Shown: positions 17,804 through 28,024, numbered from the stretch's first letter. The stretch: DNA of 64,000 bases from an uncultured Pseudomonadota bacterium (GCA_903884235.1 CAISEB010000037.1:29132-93131), one strand, 5' to 3'. The notes: generated by a model not told the origin, from the letters alone. Made by a program: numbers and translations.

Positions 17804-17823
17804 AATTTATCGTAAGCCTCCAA
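17795..17823 (-). promoter_or_regulatory. Promoter of the SDHAF4-sdhCDAB-sdhE operon
   Basis: Minus-strand -35 TTGGAG (17823-17818), a 17-base spacer and -10 GATAAT (17800-17795), about 60 bases upstream of the SDHAF4-like start. This is the only AT-rich promoter-like region in front of the long operon that runs to nagZ. Confidence 0.5.
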
Positions 17824-17850
17824 CGCGCCCATCGGACGCTCGCGCATCAC

Positions 17851-17879
17851 TGGCCAGTCCCGCGTGCCGCATGTATAAA
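17851..17879 (+). promoter_or_regulatory. Promoter of ygfZ
   Basis: -35 TGGCCA (17851-17856), 17-base spacer and -10 TATAAA (17874-17879), 32 bases before the ygfZ ATG. It is divergent from the sdh promoter. Confidence 0.5.
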
Positions 17880-17911
17880 ACCGGAGCGCCACACACGACG
17901 CGAGGACGCCG

Positions 17912-18664
17912 ATGACCGCCCCCCCTTGCCCGCCGGATCGCTACGTCGCGCTCGTCGCGGACGGACGCGACGCGGCCACCTTCCTGCAGGGCCAGGTCAC
18001 GCAGGACGTGCTGCAGCCGGGCGCCCGGCCGCTCGCGCTCGGGGCGCTGCTGACGCCGCAGGGCCGCGCGCTCGCGACGCCCTGGATCGGCTTCGACGCC
18101 GGGCGGCGCACGCTGCTCGTGCCCGCCGAACTCGGCCCCGGCCTCGTCGAGCACCTGCGTCGCTTCGTGCTGCGCGCCAAGGTCACGCTGTCGCTCGAGG
18201 CTCCCACGCCCGCGCTGCTCGTGATGCTGCAGGCGACGGTCGAGGCCCACCTCGGCGGCGACTCGCCGGCCACCTGGCCGCTGGCGCTCATCCGCGCGGG
18301 ACTGCCGGAAGTGACCCAGGCGACGAGCGCGGAATGGATCCCGCAGATGCTGAACCTCGACCTCGTCGACGGCATCAGCTTCCGCAAGGGCTGCTACACG
18401 GGCCAGGAGATCGTGGCGCGGACTCAGCATCTCGGCCGCATCAAGCGTCGCATGCGCCGCCTGCTGGCCGAGGGTGCTCCGCCTGCGCCCGGCACCGTGC
18501 TCGCGATCGACGGCAGCAAGGTGGGCGAAGTGGTGCTGGCGGCCGCCGATGGCGCCGCGGCCGACATGCTCGCCGTCATCGCGCTCGATGCGGCGCCGGG
18601 CACGCCGCTGCTGCCGGACGGACGCACATGCCGGCCGGCAACGCTGCCGTACGCGATCGACTGA
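17912..18664 (+). CDS. ygfZ: Folate-binding Fe-S cluster protein YgfZ
   Basis: 250 residues. YgfZ is a tetrahydrofolate-binding GcvT-like protein needed for some iron-sulfur enzymes. The diagnostic motif KGCYTGQEIVARTQHLG is present around residues 152-168. It is shorter than E. coli YgfZ (326), having mainly the N-terminal and middle parts. GAGGA five bases upstream supports the ATG at 17912. Its position beside sdh is fitting because complex II holds three iron-sulfur clusters. It converges on lysS. Confidence 0.9.
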   Translation: MTAPPCPPDRYVALVADGRDAATFLQGQVTQDVLQPGARPLALGALLTPQGRALATPWIGFDAGRRTLLVPAELGPGLVEHLRRFVLRAKVTLSLEAPTPALLVMLQATVEAHLGGDSPATWPLALIRAGLPEVTQATSAEWIPQMLNLDLVDGISFRKGCYTGQEIVARTQHLGRIKRRMRRLLAEGAPPAPGTVLAIDGSKVGEVVLAAADGAAADMLAVIALDAAPGTPLLPDGRTCRPATLPYAID

Positions 18665-18669
18665 GGCCT

Positions 18670-20184
<1,515 letters not shown>

Positions 20185-20186
20185 CG

Positions 20187-21300
20187 TCACAGCCCCTGCT
20201 TCAGGCTCGCTTCCATGAACGGGTCGAGCCCGCCATCCAGCACCGCCTGCGTGTTGCCGATCTCGACATTGGTGCGCAGATCCTTGATCCGCGACTGGTC
20301 GAGTACGTACGAACGGATCTGGTTGCCCCAGCTCACGTCCGACTTCGAATCCTCGAGGACCTTGGCGGCGGCGTTGCGCTTGTTGAACTCGAGCTCGTAG
20401 AGCTTCGCCTTCAGCATCTTCATCGCCGTCGAGCGGTTCTTGTGCTGGCTGCGTTCGCTCTGGCACGAGACGACGATGCCGCTCGGGATGTGCCGGATGC
20501 GGATCGCGGATTCGGTCTTGTTGACGTGCTGGCCACCGGCACCGCTGGAGCGGAACGTGTCCGCCTCGAGGTCGGCCGGGTTGATGTCGATGTTGATGTC
20601 GTCGTCGACCTCGGGGGAGATGAACACCGAGGCGAACGAGGTGTGCCTGCGGTTGCCCGAATCGAACGGCGACTTGCGCACCAGGCGATGCACGCCGGTC
20701 TCGGTGCGCAGCCAGCCGTAGGCGAAGCTGCCCTCGACGCGCAGCGTCGCGCCCTTGACGCCGGCGACCTCGCCGTCGCTCTGGTCCATGATCTCGAACT
20801 TGAACTGGTGGGCATCGCACCACTTGCAGTACATGCGCAGCAGCATCTGCGCCCAGTCCTGCGCCTCGGTGCCGCCGGCACCGGCCTGGATGTCGAGGAA
20901 CGCATTGTGCGAATCCATCTCGCCGGGGAACATGCGCTGGAACTCGAGTTCCTTGACCTCGCGCTCGAGGCGCCCCGCATCGGTCTCGACGTCGTGGATC
21001 GCGGAAGCCTCGGCCTCCGCCTCGGCGAGCTCGAGCAGCTCGAGCGATCCGGCGATGCCGTCCCGGACGCGATCGAGCCGCGTGGTGAGCGCCTCGAGCT
21101 GGGCGCGCTCCTTGCCGAGCGCCTGGGCGCGCTCCGGCGTCTCCCAGACCTTGGGATCTTCTAGTTCGCGGCTGACTTCCGCGAGCCGCTCGCGCTTGCG
21201 GTCGTACTCAAAGATACCCCCTTAAGGAGGCGAGGCGTTCCTCGAGATCCTTGAGCTGGCGGCGTACGGGGCTGGCGAGCTGGCTGATGTCAACGGACAT
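20187..21300 (-). CDS. prfB: Peptide chain release factor 2, with programmed +1 frameshift
   Basis: RF2 recognises UGA and UAA. The gene is in two frames: codons 1-30 from the ATG at 21300 end at a UGA (21210-21208), and ribosomes shift +1 there to make a product of about 370 residues. Key RF2 features in the second frame are the SPF stop-codon tripeptide (KSPFDSG) and the catalytic GGQ (SGAGGQHVN). The shift site is the classic Shine-Dalgarno-like AGGGGG upstream of CTT-TGA. Low RF2 favours shifting, giving autoregulation. It lies 46 bases after the recJ stop. Confidence 0.97.
21208..21222 (-). promoter_or_regulatory. prfB programmed +1 frameshift signal
   Basis: On the minus strand AGGGGG, three bases (TAT), then CTT TGA: the internal ribosome-binding sequence and slippery codon plus stop that define the bacterial prfB frameshift. 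Reading continues with GAG TAC GAC in the new frame. Confidence 0.95.
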
Positions 21301-21346
21301 GGATGCGGGACACCCTGAAAAATGCGAGCCGAATCATAGCACGGGC

Positions 21347-23059
21347 TCAGGCGGGCTCGAGGTATTCAACGAGCAGTTGCACGCGGCTCAGCCCCTGGAA
21401 CTCGTTGACGTCGAGCCTGTAGACAAGCCGCACCCGCGAATCGCGCGCTGGCACCGCCGCCCCGGGCCGCACCATCCAGCCGAAGGCGAGCGCCTCGAGC
21501 GGCGGCGTCCTCGGACCGCGGCTGACCCAGAGCTTGAGGTGCCGCTCCTTGAGCACGCGTGCGTCCAGCACTGCGAACTCGCCGTCGAAGGACGGTTCCG
21601 GGAAGCCCGACCCGAACGGCCCCGCGGCACGCAGCTGCAACGCGGTGTCGAGAGTCATCGCCGCCGCCTCGAGTTCGCCGTCGGTATACAGGCGGCCGTC
21701 CAGCACGCCCGGCTCCGCGCGGCGGCCGACCTCGGCGGCGAAGGCCGCACCGAACTCCCGCAGCCGGCCCGCCCCCATCGTCAGCCCGGCCGCCATCGCA
21801 TGGCCGCCGAAGCGCTCGATCATCCCCGGATGGCGCGTCGCCACCGCCTCGAGCGCGTCGCGCACGTGGATGCCGGGCACCGAGCGCGCGGAGCCGCGCA
21901 CCGTGCCGTCGTCCGCGGGTGCGAACGCGATCACCGGCCGCTGCACCTGCTCCTTGATCCGCGACGCGACGAGGCCGACGACCCCCTGATGCCACTCGGC
22001 ATCGTAGAGCGTGATGGCGAACGGCAGCTCGAGCCCGTCCTCGCCGACATGCAGGCGCGCGACGATGTCCATCGCGTCGGCCTGCATCCTGGCCTCGATG
22101 CCACGTCGCTCGCGGTTGAGTGCGTCGAGCTGCTCGGCGAGTCGTCGCGCGACGCCCACGTCGTCGGTCAGCAGGCATTCGATGCCGACCGACATGTCCT
22201 CGAGCCGGCCTGCGGCGTTGAGCCGTGGCCCGACGTAGAAGCCGAGGTCCGTCGTTCCGGCATTCGCGGGATCGCGGCCGGCCACGGCCGCGAGCGCAGC
22301 GATGCCCGGCACGCAGCGGCCAGCGCGGATGCGATCGAGTCCGGCCCGCACCAGCACGCGATTGTTGCGGTCGAGCGGCACGACGTCGGCGACGGTCCCG
22401 AGCGCGACCAGGTCGAGGAACTGCGCGGTCAGTGCCGCGGGCTTGCCGAGCCGGCGGCCGAGCGCGAGCAGCACGTAGAAGGCGACGCCGACGCCGGCGA
22501 GCGCACGGCTGCGGAACGTGGCGCCGGGCAGGTTCGGATTGACGATCGCCGACGCGTCGGGGAGCACCTGGCCCGGCAGGTGGTGGTCGGTCACGAGCAC
22601 GTCGAGACCCGCGGCACGCGCGGCGGCGACGCCCTCGAGGCTCGACACGCCATTGTCGACCGTCACGATCAGCGCCGGGGCGCGCTCGCACGCGAGCTCG
22701 ACGATGCCCGGCGTCAGGCCGTAGCCGAACTTGAACCGGTCCGGCACCAGGAAGTCGACCTCGCGGTGCCCGAATGCCCGCAGCCCGCGCACCACGAGCG
22801 CGCTCGCGGTCGCGCCGTCCGCGTCGTAGTCACCGACGACGAGGATGCGCGCCCCGGCGCGGACATGCTGCTCAAGCAGCGCGGCGCCCGCGTCGACGCC
22901 ATCGAGCGAACCCACGGGCAGCAGGCCATCGAGGCCGAGCTGCAGGTCGCTCGCGGCGGTGACGCCGCGCGCCGCGTAGATCCGCTGGAGCACGGGCCCG
23001 AGCGATGCGGGCAGGCCGACCTCGGCGACGGCCCGGCGGACGATCGGGCGGCGGATCAA
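21347..23059 (-). CDS. recJ: Single-stranded-DNA exonuclease RecJ
   Basis: 570 residues (E. coli 577). RecJ degrades single-stranded DNA 5' to 3' in recombination and mismatch repair. The DHH-family motifs are GDYDADG, DNGVSS and VTDHH, and the DHHA1 part contains FGGHAMAAGLT. The TTG start at 23059 is supported by GGGAG eight bases upstream and by overlap with the preceding stop (TTGA); no ATG or GTG fits the conserved N-terminus. Order recJ-prfB-lysS is conserved in gammaproteobacteria. Confidence 0.95.
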   Translation of the reverse strand: MIRRPIVRRAVAEVGLPASLGPVLQRIYAARGVTAASDLQLGLDGLLPVGSLDGVDAGAALLEQHVRAGARILVVGDYDADGATASALVVRGLRAFGHREVDFLVPDRFKFGYGLTPGIVELACERAPALIVTVDNGVSSLEGVAAARAAGLDVLVTDHHLPGQVLPDASAIVNPNLPGATFRSRALAGVGVAFYVLLALGRRLGKPAALTAQFLDLVALGTVADVVPLDRNNRVLVRAGLDRIRAGRCVPGIAALAAVAGRDPANAGTTDLGFYVGPRLNAAGRLEDMSVGIECLLTDDVGVARRLAEQLDALNRERRGIEARMQADAMDIVARLHVGEDGLELPFAITLYDAEWHQGVVGLVASRIKEQVQRPVIAFAPADDGTVRGSARSVPGIHVRDALEAVATRHPGMIERFGGHAMAAGLTMGAGRLREFGAAFAAEVGRRAEPGVLDGRLYTDGELEAAAMTLDTALQLRAAGPFGSGFPEPSFDGEFAVLDARVLKERHLKLWVSRGPRTPPLEALAFGWMVRPGAAVPARDSRVRLVYRLDVNEFQGLSRVQLLVEYLEPA

Positions 23060-23988
23060 CGCAGCTGCTCCCACCACGGACGCGTTCGGCGCCAGCGGCG
23101 CCAGCGCTGCCCGTGCGAGAGCGAATGCACGCGACCGGCGCAGTGGATCTCGGCCGTCACCACCTCGCCGTCGCGCAACCGCGCCGCCAGCGGCGCGAAC
23201 CAGCGCTCGTCGGCTGCCGCGAACGAGCTGCCGGCGCGCACGAGCTCCCCGACGGAATAGGCATCGACGAGCCGAGAGGTATCGGGATCCGCGTCGCGCG
23301 CCGCGGCCTGCAGGAACACGTCCTCGCAGGCGAGCGCGGGCCACCGTCCGCAGGGTGCGAGCGACCCGGCGCCCCCGCCCCACAGCCACAGTGCATTGGC
23401 GCTGCGGCCATCGATGCCCGGCAGCGGCTGCTCGTGCAGCCACATCTGCAACTCGGTCATCAGCCGCTCGAGGCGACCCGCGTCCTCGCCCTCGGGACGC
23501 CCGGTGGCGAGCCCGAGGCCCGCAAGTCCGGCGGGGTCGTGCGTGCGGACGCGGAATGGCGCCGCACTTCGCAGGAGCAGCAGGCCGTCCAGTGGCACGA
23601 GCGCGAGCGCGGGATCGGCGAAATCCGCGGCGAACTTCGCGGCCAGCGCTTCGGCGGTCGCGGGCGCGAGCGTCACGGGACCGGCCGGATCGAAGTGCAC
23701 GCTCGACAGCCCCGGCACGAGGCCGACGGGCGTCGCGAGCAGCCAGCACGGCGCGACCGACAGATCGAGCCCGGCTCGCGCGGCGAGCGTGCGCGCGACG
23801 GGCAGGTCCCCGGCCGGCACGGCGACTCCGGCCAGCGACAGCACCCAGCGACGCCAGTCGGGGTCCGCCGCACGGCGATCGGCGCGCGCCAGCAGTCCCT
23901 CGAGCACCGGCAACCGCGCAAGCGCAGGGGCCGCGGCGTCCAGGTCCGAGACCGCGAGGTCCGGCAGTGCGAGGTGGAGGTGATACAT
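23056..23988 (-). CDS. RpfE-like conserved protein
   Basis: 310 residues, no signal peptide. It resembles the RpfE group (named in Xanthomonas; often annotated as phosphoglycerate-mutase-like) through the internal segment NALWLWGGGAG with nearby WPALACEDVFLQAAA, and the start MYHLHLALPDL. Function is not established, and no complete mutase active site is visible. Its place directly upstream of recJ-prfB-lysS is the same as in Xanthomonas, where the rpf quorum-sensing genes lie beyond lysS; none are present here. Start lies 20 bases from a divergent gene. Confidence 0.7.
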   Translation of the reverse strand: MYHLHLALPDLAVSDLDAAAPALARLPVLEGLLARADRRAADPDWRRWVLSLAGVAVPAGDLPVARTLAARAGLDLSVAPCWLLATPVGLVPGLSSVHFDPAGPVTLAPATAEALAAKFAADFADPALALVPLDGLLLLRSAAPFRVRTHDPAGLAGLGLATGRPEGEDAGRLERLMTELQMWLHEQPLPGIDGRSANALWLWGGGAGSLAPCGRWPALACEDVFLQAAARDADPDTSRLVDAYSVGELVRAGSSFAAADERWFAPLAARLRDGEVVTAEIHCAGRVHSLSHGQRWRRWRRTRPWWEQLR

Positions 23989-24008
23989 GAATCGGGTATC
24001 GTATCCGG

Positions 24009-24386
24009 ATGCAGTTCCAGATGGGTACCGACCGGCCCGCCCGCGTCGTCACAGGCTATGGGCCGTCCCACATCCGGGTCGGCGAGACCGAGATCGGCAC
24101 GAGCGTGATCGTGACCGCCGACGCGGTCGTGCCGTGGCCGGTCGCGACGGTGGCCGAGCTCACGCCCGCCGGCCTCGAGCCCGTGCTCGCGCTCGGCGTC
24201 GAGGTCGTGCTGCTCGCGACCGGCGCCCGCCAGGCCTGGCCGGATCCGGCGGTGATCGCCCACGCCGCGGGCCGGCGCGTCGGCATCGAGGTGATGGAGA
24301 TCGGTGCGGCGTGCCGCACGTTCAACGTGCTGGTCGCCGATCGCCGGGCGGTCGCCCTCGCCGCACTGCTCGGCACGCCCGGCTGA
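24009..24386 (+). CDS. Mth938-domain (NDUFAF3-like) protein
   Basis: 125 residues of the Mth938/DUF498 fold, a small alpha/beta domain also found in the mitochondrial complex I assembly factor NDUFAF3. Typical segments are VTGYGPSHIRVG near the N-terminus and EVVLLATGARQAWPDP. GIEVMEIGAACRTFNVL near the end is the family hallmark. Bacterial function is unknown. It diverges from the rpfE-like gene with only 20 bases between start codons, so promoters must overlap coding sequence. It converges on nlpD. Confidence 0.85.
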   Translation: MQFQMGTDRPARVVTGYGPSHIRVGETEIGTSVIVTADAVVPWPVATVAELTPAGLEPVLALGVEVVLLATGARQAWPDPAVIAHAAGRRVGIEVMEIGAACRTFNVLVADRRAVALAALLGTPG

Positions 24387-24387
24387 G

Positions 24388-25077
24388 TCAGCGCTGCGGC
24401 AGCTGCCGCAGTGGATCGACCGGCCGGCCATTCTGGCGGATCTCGAAATAGAGCGCCGGCAGGTTGCCGGGCCCCTGCCCCATCGCCGCGATGCGCTGCC
24501 CCTGCGAGACCACCTCGCCCTCGGCGACGTAGACCTCGCGGTTGTAGCCGTAGGCGGACAGCCACGTGTCGTCGTGCTTGATGATCACCAGCTGGCCGTA
24601 GGCGCGCAGCCCCGCACCCGTGTACACGACGCGCCCCGCGGCCGCGGCGCGCACCGGGGCCCCGGCGTCCCCGGTGATCCTGAGCGCCTGCCCGCCCGTC
24701 GGCGGGCCCACCGTCACCGAGGCGGGGCCCTCGGCCGGCCACAGCCAGCGCGGCGGCGCGCTCACCGGCAGCGGCGGGTCGGGCCTCGGAGGCGACGGCA
24801 TCGCGACCTCGCCCGCGGCGGGCGCATGCAGCACGAGGTGCCGGCCTATGTCGATGCGGTAGTCGGGCCCGATGCCGTTCCAGCGCGCGAGATCGTGGTA
24901 GTCGACGCCATTGCGAAAGCCGATCGAGTAGAGCGTGTCGCCCGCCCGCACGACGTAGGTCGCCTCGGGCCTGGGCGGTGGCGGCGTGAATCGCCGCGGC
25001 GCCGTGCCGCAGGCCGCGAGCAGCGCGCCGCAGAGCAGCGCGCCGCAGAGCACCGCGCCGGCGAGGCGCATCGCCAT
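24388..25077 (-). CDS. nlpD: NlpD-like lipoprotein with LysM and degenerate LytM domain
   Basis: 229 residues. A lipoprotein signal ends LLAAC (Cys about 23). A LysM peptidoglycan-binding domain (about 40-86, YVVRAGDTLYSIGFRNGVDY) and a Pro-rich linker follow, then a LytM domain (about 112-225). The LytM zinc ligands are missing: the usual His of the last motif is Tyr in LYFEIRQNGRPVDP. This matches NlpD, which activates the amidase AmiC instead of cutting peptidoglycan. It follows pcm by five bases with GAGGC before the ATG. The usual downstream rpoS is absent. Confidence 0.9.
   Translation of the reverse strand: MAMRLAGAVLCGALLCGALLAACGTAPRRFTPPPPRPEATYVVRAGDTLYSIGFRNGVDYHDLARWNGIGPDYRIDIGRHLVLHAPAAGEVAMPSPPRPDPPLPVSAPPRWLWPAEGPASVTVGPPTGGQALRITGDAGAPVRAAAAGRVVYTGAGLRAYGQLVIIKHDDTWLSAYGYNREVYVAEGEVVSQGQRIAAMGQGPGNLPALYFEIRQNGRPVDPLRQLPQR
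24394..24411. repeat. 18-bp perfect palindrome at the nlpD 3' end
   Basis: CTGCGGCAG followed by CTGCCGCAG is a perfect palindrome inside the last codons of nlpD, eight bases beyond the convergent stop of the Mth938-like gene. It could form a hairpin in both transcripts and serve as a shared terminator, but without a loop or T tract this is uncertain. Confidence 0.4.
25022..25051 (-). repeat. 15-bp tandem repeat in the nlpD signal sequence
   Basis: Two exact adjacent copies (25022-25036, 25037-25051) encode the repeated LLCGA in the hydrophobic core of the signal peptide. Copy-number change would stay in frame and alter signal length by five residues. Confidence 0.8.
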
Positions 25078-25082
25078 GCGCC

Positions 25083-25748
25083 TCAGGCCGTGCCGCCCAC
25101 GAGCGGCACGAAGGTCACGCCACCGAGCTTTTCACGCACGAAATGATCGTCGCGGCGCGTGATGCGCAGCAGTTCCTGCGCGCCGTCCGGGCCGACCGGG
25201 ACGATCATCCGGCCCCCTTTCGGCGACAGCTGCGCAAGCAGCCCCTGCGGCACGACGAGCGGGGCCGCCGTGACGACGATGCCGTCGTACGGCGCATGCG
25301 CCTTCCAGCCGACCGTCCCGTCGGCATAGCGCAGCCGGACGTTCCTGACGCCGAGGTCCTTCAGGCGCTCGCGCGTGCGCTCGAGCAGCGGCTTGATGCG
25401 CTCGACGCTCGACACGCGGGCGACGAGCGGCGCGAGGACCGTCGTCTGGTAACCGCAGCCGGTACCGACCTCGAGGACGTTGTGCAGCTCGCCGCCCTGC
25501 AGCAGCGCCTCGGTCATGCGCGCCACGACGAACGGCTGGGAGATCGTCTGGCCGAAGCCGATCGGCAGCGCCGTGTCCTCGTAGGCGCGGCTCGACAGCG
25601 CCTCGTCGACGAACAGGTGCCGCGGCACGTTACGGACCCGATCGAGCACGCGCTCGTCCTTGATGCCCTGCTCGCGCAACCGCAGCACGAGCCGCTCACG
25701 CGTGCGCGCCGAGGTCATCCCGATGCCGGCGAGCCGCGCGTCAGACAT
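25083..25748 (-). CDS. pcm: Protein-L-isoaspartate O-methyltransferase
   Basis: 221 residues. Pcm methylates isoaspartyl residues to start repair of aged proteins. The SAM-binding motif [16 protein letters not shown] and the family segment [18 protein letters not shown] are both intact. The start lies eight bases inside the end of surE. The surE-pcm-nlpD order is the conserved gammaproteobacterial stress cluster. Confidence 0.96.
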   Translation of the reverse strand: MSDARLAGIGMTSARTRERLVLRLREQGIKDERVLDRVRNVPRHLFVDEALSSRAYEDTALPIGFGQTISQPFVVARMTEALLQGGELHNVLEVGTGCGYQTTVLAPLVARVSSVERIKPLLERTRERLKDLGVRNVRLRYADGTVGWKAHAPYDGIVVTAAPLVVPQGLLAQLSPKGGRMIVPVGPDGAQELLRITRRDDHFVREKLGGVTFVPLVGGTA

Positions 25749-26493
25749 CCGCCGCCTTCAACCAGGCCTCGAGACCGGGCAGCGCGGCGTGGCGCGTCAG
25801 ATCGATCTGCAGCGGCGTGATCGACGCGTAGCCGTTCTCGATCGCGTGGAAATCGGTGCCGGGACCCGCGTCCTGGCCGAGGCCCGGCGCGCCGACCCAG
25901 TAGACCGGCCGGCCGCGCGGGTCGGTCCCGCCGACCATGGGCTCGGACCGGTGGCGCACGCCGAGGCGGGTCGCGCGGATGCCGCGCAGCTTCTCGTACG
26001 GCACGTCCGGCACGTTGATGTTGAACAGCGTGGCGGCCGGCAGCGGCTCGGCGACGAGGCGCGCGATCAGGTCGCGCGCGACGCGTCCCGCCGTCTGGAA
26101 GTGACGGTCGCCGCCGGCCACCAGCGAGATCGCGATGCTCGGCAGGCCGAGGAAGCGACCTTCCATCGCCGCCGCCACGGTGCCCGAGTAGAGCACATCG
26201 TCGCCGAGGTTCGCGCCGTCGTTGATGCCGGAGACGACGAGCTGCTGCTCGCCCTCCAGCAGGCCCGAGATCGCGAGGTGCACGCAGTCGGTGGGCGTGC
26301 CATTGATCGCGTACCAGCGGTCGCGGCGCTCGACGACCCGCAGCGGCGACTCCAGCGTCAGGGAGTTCGAGGCGCCCGACCGGTTGCGGTCGGGGGCGAC
26401 CACGGTGAGCGTGCCGAGTCCCTCGAGCGCATCGGCGAGGGCGCGCAGGCCGTCGGCGCGCCAACCATCGTCATTGCTGAGCAGGATGTTCAT
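25741..26493 (-). CDS. surE: 5'/3'-nucleotidase SurE
   Basis: 250 residues. SurE is a metal-dependent nucleoside monophosphatase linked to stationary-phase survival. The active-site start [29 protein letters not shown] and [10 protein letters not shown] are all canonical. There is no Shine-Dalgarno before the ATG, and a TATAGT -10 box ends 14 bases upstream, so the transcript may be nearly leaderless. Divergent from the Smr gene. Confidence 0.96.
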   Translation of the reverse strand: MNILLSNDDGWRADGLRALADALEGLGTLTVVAPDRNRSGASNSLTLESPLRVVERRDRWYAINGTPTDCVHLAISGLLEGEQQLVVSGINDGANLGDDVLYSGTVAAAMEGRFLGLPSIAISLVAGGDRHFQTAGRVARDLIARLVAEPLPAATLFNINVPDVPYEKLRGIRATRLGVRHRSEPMVGGTDPRGRPVYWVGAPGLGQDAGPGTDFHAIENGYASITPLQIDLTRHAALPGLEAWLKAADV

Positions 26494-26507
26494 GAACGTC
26501 AGCCCGA

Positions 26508-26516
26508 AACTATACT
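26508..26516. promoter_or_regulatory. Overlapping divergent -10 boxes between surE and the Smr gene
   Basis: ACTATACT reads TATACT on the plus strand (26511-26516) and TATAGT on the minus strand (26513-26508). Only 25 bases separate the two start codons. The -35 regions are weak on both sides. Confidence 0.4.
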
Positions 26517-26518
26517 GG

Positions 26519-27103
26519 ATGCCCTCTGCCGACGTGAGCGACGCCGTGACGCGCCCACCCCCGCCCGACAAGGTGCCCGACAAGGTGCCCGACGATACCG
26601 CGTTTCGCGACGCGATCGGCGATGTTCGGCCGCTGCCGCCGCGTCCGGTGGTCGAGGGTCCCGCCCGTCCCGCGCCACGCGCCAGGTTCCGGCGTGCGGA
26701 CGACCAGCAGGTGCTCGAGGAAAGCCTCGACCCGGGGCCCGGCGAGTGGCTGGTCGAGACCGGCGAGGAGCTGCTCTTCCGGCGCGCCCACGTGCCGGCC
26801 AAGGTCCTCGAGCGACTGCGCCGCGGCGAATACGCCGTCGAGGATGAAATCGACCTGCATGGCCTGGCCTCGGTCGCGGCCCGGGACGCGCTGCGCGAGT
26901 TCCTCGCCGAGTCGCTGCTGCGCCGGCTGCACTGCGTGCGGGTGGTGCACGGCAAGGGCCTGCGCTCGGGGCCGCGTGGCCCGGTGCTCAAGCATGCCGT
27001 CAACGTCTGGTTGCGGCGGGTCGATCGGGTGCTCGCATTCGCATCCGCACCGCGTCGCGACGGCGGCACGGGCGCCGTGTACGTGCTGCTCGGGACCGAC
27101 TGA
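26519..27103 (+). CDS. Smr-domain protein (YfcN/SmrB-like)
   Basis: 194 residues. The C-terminal Smr domain (about 105-190) has DLHGL and the [14 protein letters not shown] segment. E. coli SmrB-type proteins cut mRNA at collided ribosomes; this role is inferred by family. The N-terminal part contains [15 protein letters not shown], typical of the group, after a Pro-rich head. If the TATACT at 26511 is the promoter, the ATG at 26519 would be untranscribed, and the in-frame GTG at 26534 would be the real start. Converges on the next gene with three bases between stops. Confidence 0.88.
   Translation: MPSADVSDAVTRPPPPDKVPDKVPDDTAFRDAIGDVRPLPPRPVVEGPARPAPRARFRRADDQQVLEESLDPGPGEWLVETGEELLFRRAHVPAKVLERLRRGEYAVEDEIDLHGLASVAARDALREFLAESLLRRLHCVRVVHGKGLRSGPRGPVLKHAVNVWLRRVDRVLAFASAPRRDGGTGAVYVLLGTD
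26564..26587 (+). repeat. 12-bp tandem repeat in the Smr gene
   Basis: Two exact adjacent copies of CCCGACAAGGTG encode PDKV twice in the low-complexity N-terminal head, followed by a partial third copy. Changes in copy number would keep the reading frame. Confidence 0.8.
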
Positions 27104-27106
27104 CGC

Positions 27107-27859
27107 TCAGCGACGCTGCAGGCGCGCGAGCAGCGCGCGGATCGCCGCCACCGTCTCGGGACTCGTCCAGGCATTCACCAGCACGCTGCCCTCGGGACCT
27201 GCCGAGGCCTCGGTCGCCTCGCGCAGGTCGCGGCGCACCAGCGCGCGCGTGGCGAGGTAGGCGTGCGCGGGCAGCGCGAGCACCTTGTCGAGCCAGCGCC
27301 GCGCGGTCGCCTCCTCCTCGCCCGGGTCGGCCAGCTCGTCGACGAAGCCGGCCGCGAGCGCCTCGTCGGCCGACAGCAGCGCGCCCGTCGCCAGGAACTC
27401 CGCCGCAAGCCGCGCACCGACGATGCGCATGAGCACGCCGTGGATGAGCGGCCCGGGGAACAGCCCGACCTGGACCTCGTTGAGTCCGATCGGTCCCGGT
27501 CCGCGCTGCATGACGCGCCGGTCGCAATAGAGGGCGAGCACCGCGCCGCCGGCGGGACTCGCACCCTTGATCGCGCAGACGATGGGGATGGGCGAACGCG
27601 CCAGCGTGAGCAGGCAGCGGAAGAACGTGCCGAGGAACGCCTCGAGGCCCGGCCGGTCGAGCGTGGCGAGGACGCCGACGTCGAGCCCGGCGCTCCAGCG
27701 ACCGGACGCGCCGGTCAGGACGATGCCTCGCACGCCGTCGGCGGGCGCCGCCTGGACTGCGGCATCGAGCGCCGCGAGCAGGTGGGCATCGAGGGCATTG
27801 ACCGGCGGCCGTGCCAGCCGCAGCGTCCGGATCGATCCTGCGTCCTCGAGCTCGAGCAT
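27107..27859 (-). CDS. Crotonase-family protein, enoyl-CoA delta-isomerase-like
   Basis: 250 residues of the enoyl-CoA hydratase/isomerase superfamily. Oxyanion-hole segments are [13 protein letters not shown] and [15 protein letters not shown]. The single catalytic-type acid is in [10 protein letters not shown], the pattern of mitochondrial-type delta3,delta2-enoyl-CoA isomerase (ECI1) rather than a two-glutamate hydratase. It may allow use of unsaturated fatty acids. No other beta-oxidation gene is nearby. The ATG at 27859 has GGGAG nine bases upstream; an upstream extension to 28006 is less likely. Confidence 0.78.
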   Translation of the reverse strand: MLELEDAGSIRTLRLARPPVNALDAHLLAALDAAVQAAPADGVRGIVLTGASGRWSAGLDVGVLATLDRPGLEAFLGTFFRCLLTLARSPIPIVCAIKGASPAGGAVLALYCDRRVMQRGPGPIGLNEVQVGLFPGPLIHGVLMRIVGARLAAEFLATGALLSADEALAAGFVDELADPGEEEATARRWLDKVLALPAHAYLATRALVRRDLREATEASAGPEGSVLVNAWTSPETVAAIRALLARLQRR

Positions 27860-28024
27860 GCCTGCGATCTCCCATCCGCGACGATGCGCCTGGCGCAGGT
27901 TACGCCGTCCGGCGGGGCCCGGTAAACGCCCCGGTGTCACCTGCGTGCAACACGGCATCTGCATCGTTTCCGGCCGGGTCTCGTCCCCTGCCGCATGCAG
28001 GCGCACCGCAACACCGAGTCAACC

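Noticed and set aside
17795..17817. Fur box before the sdh operon
   Set aside because: GATAAT-like words occur, but they do not form the expected repeated hexamers or a 7-1-7 palindrome.
20187..20933. prfB as a frameshifted pseudogene or a short RF2 starting at 20933
   Set aside because: The break coincides exactly with the known programmed frameshift signal and the whole protein is conserved on both sides.
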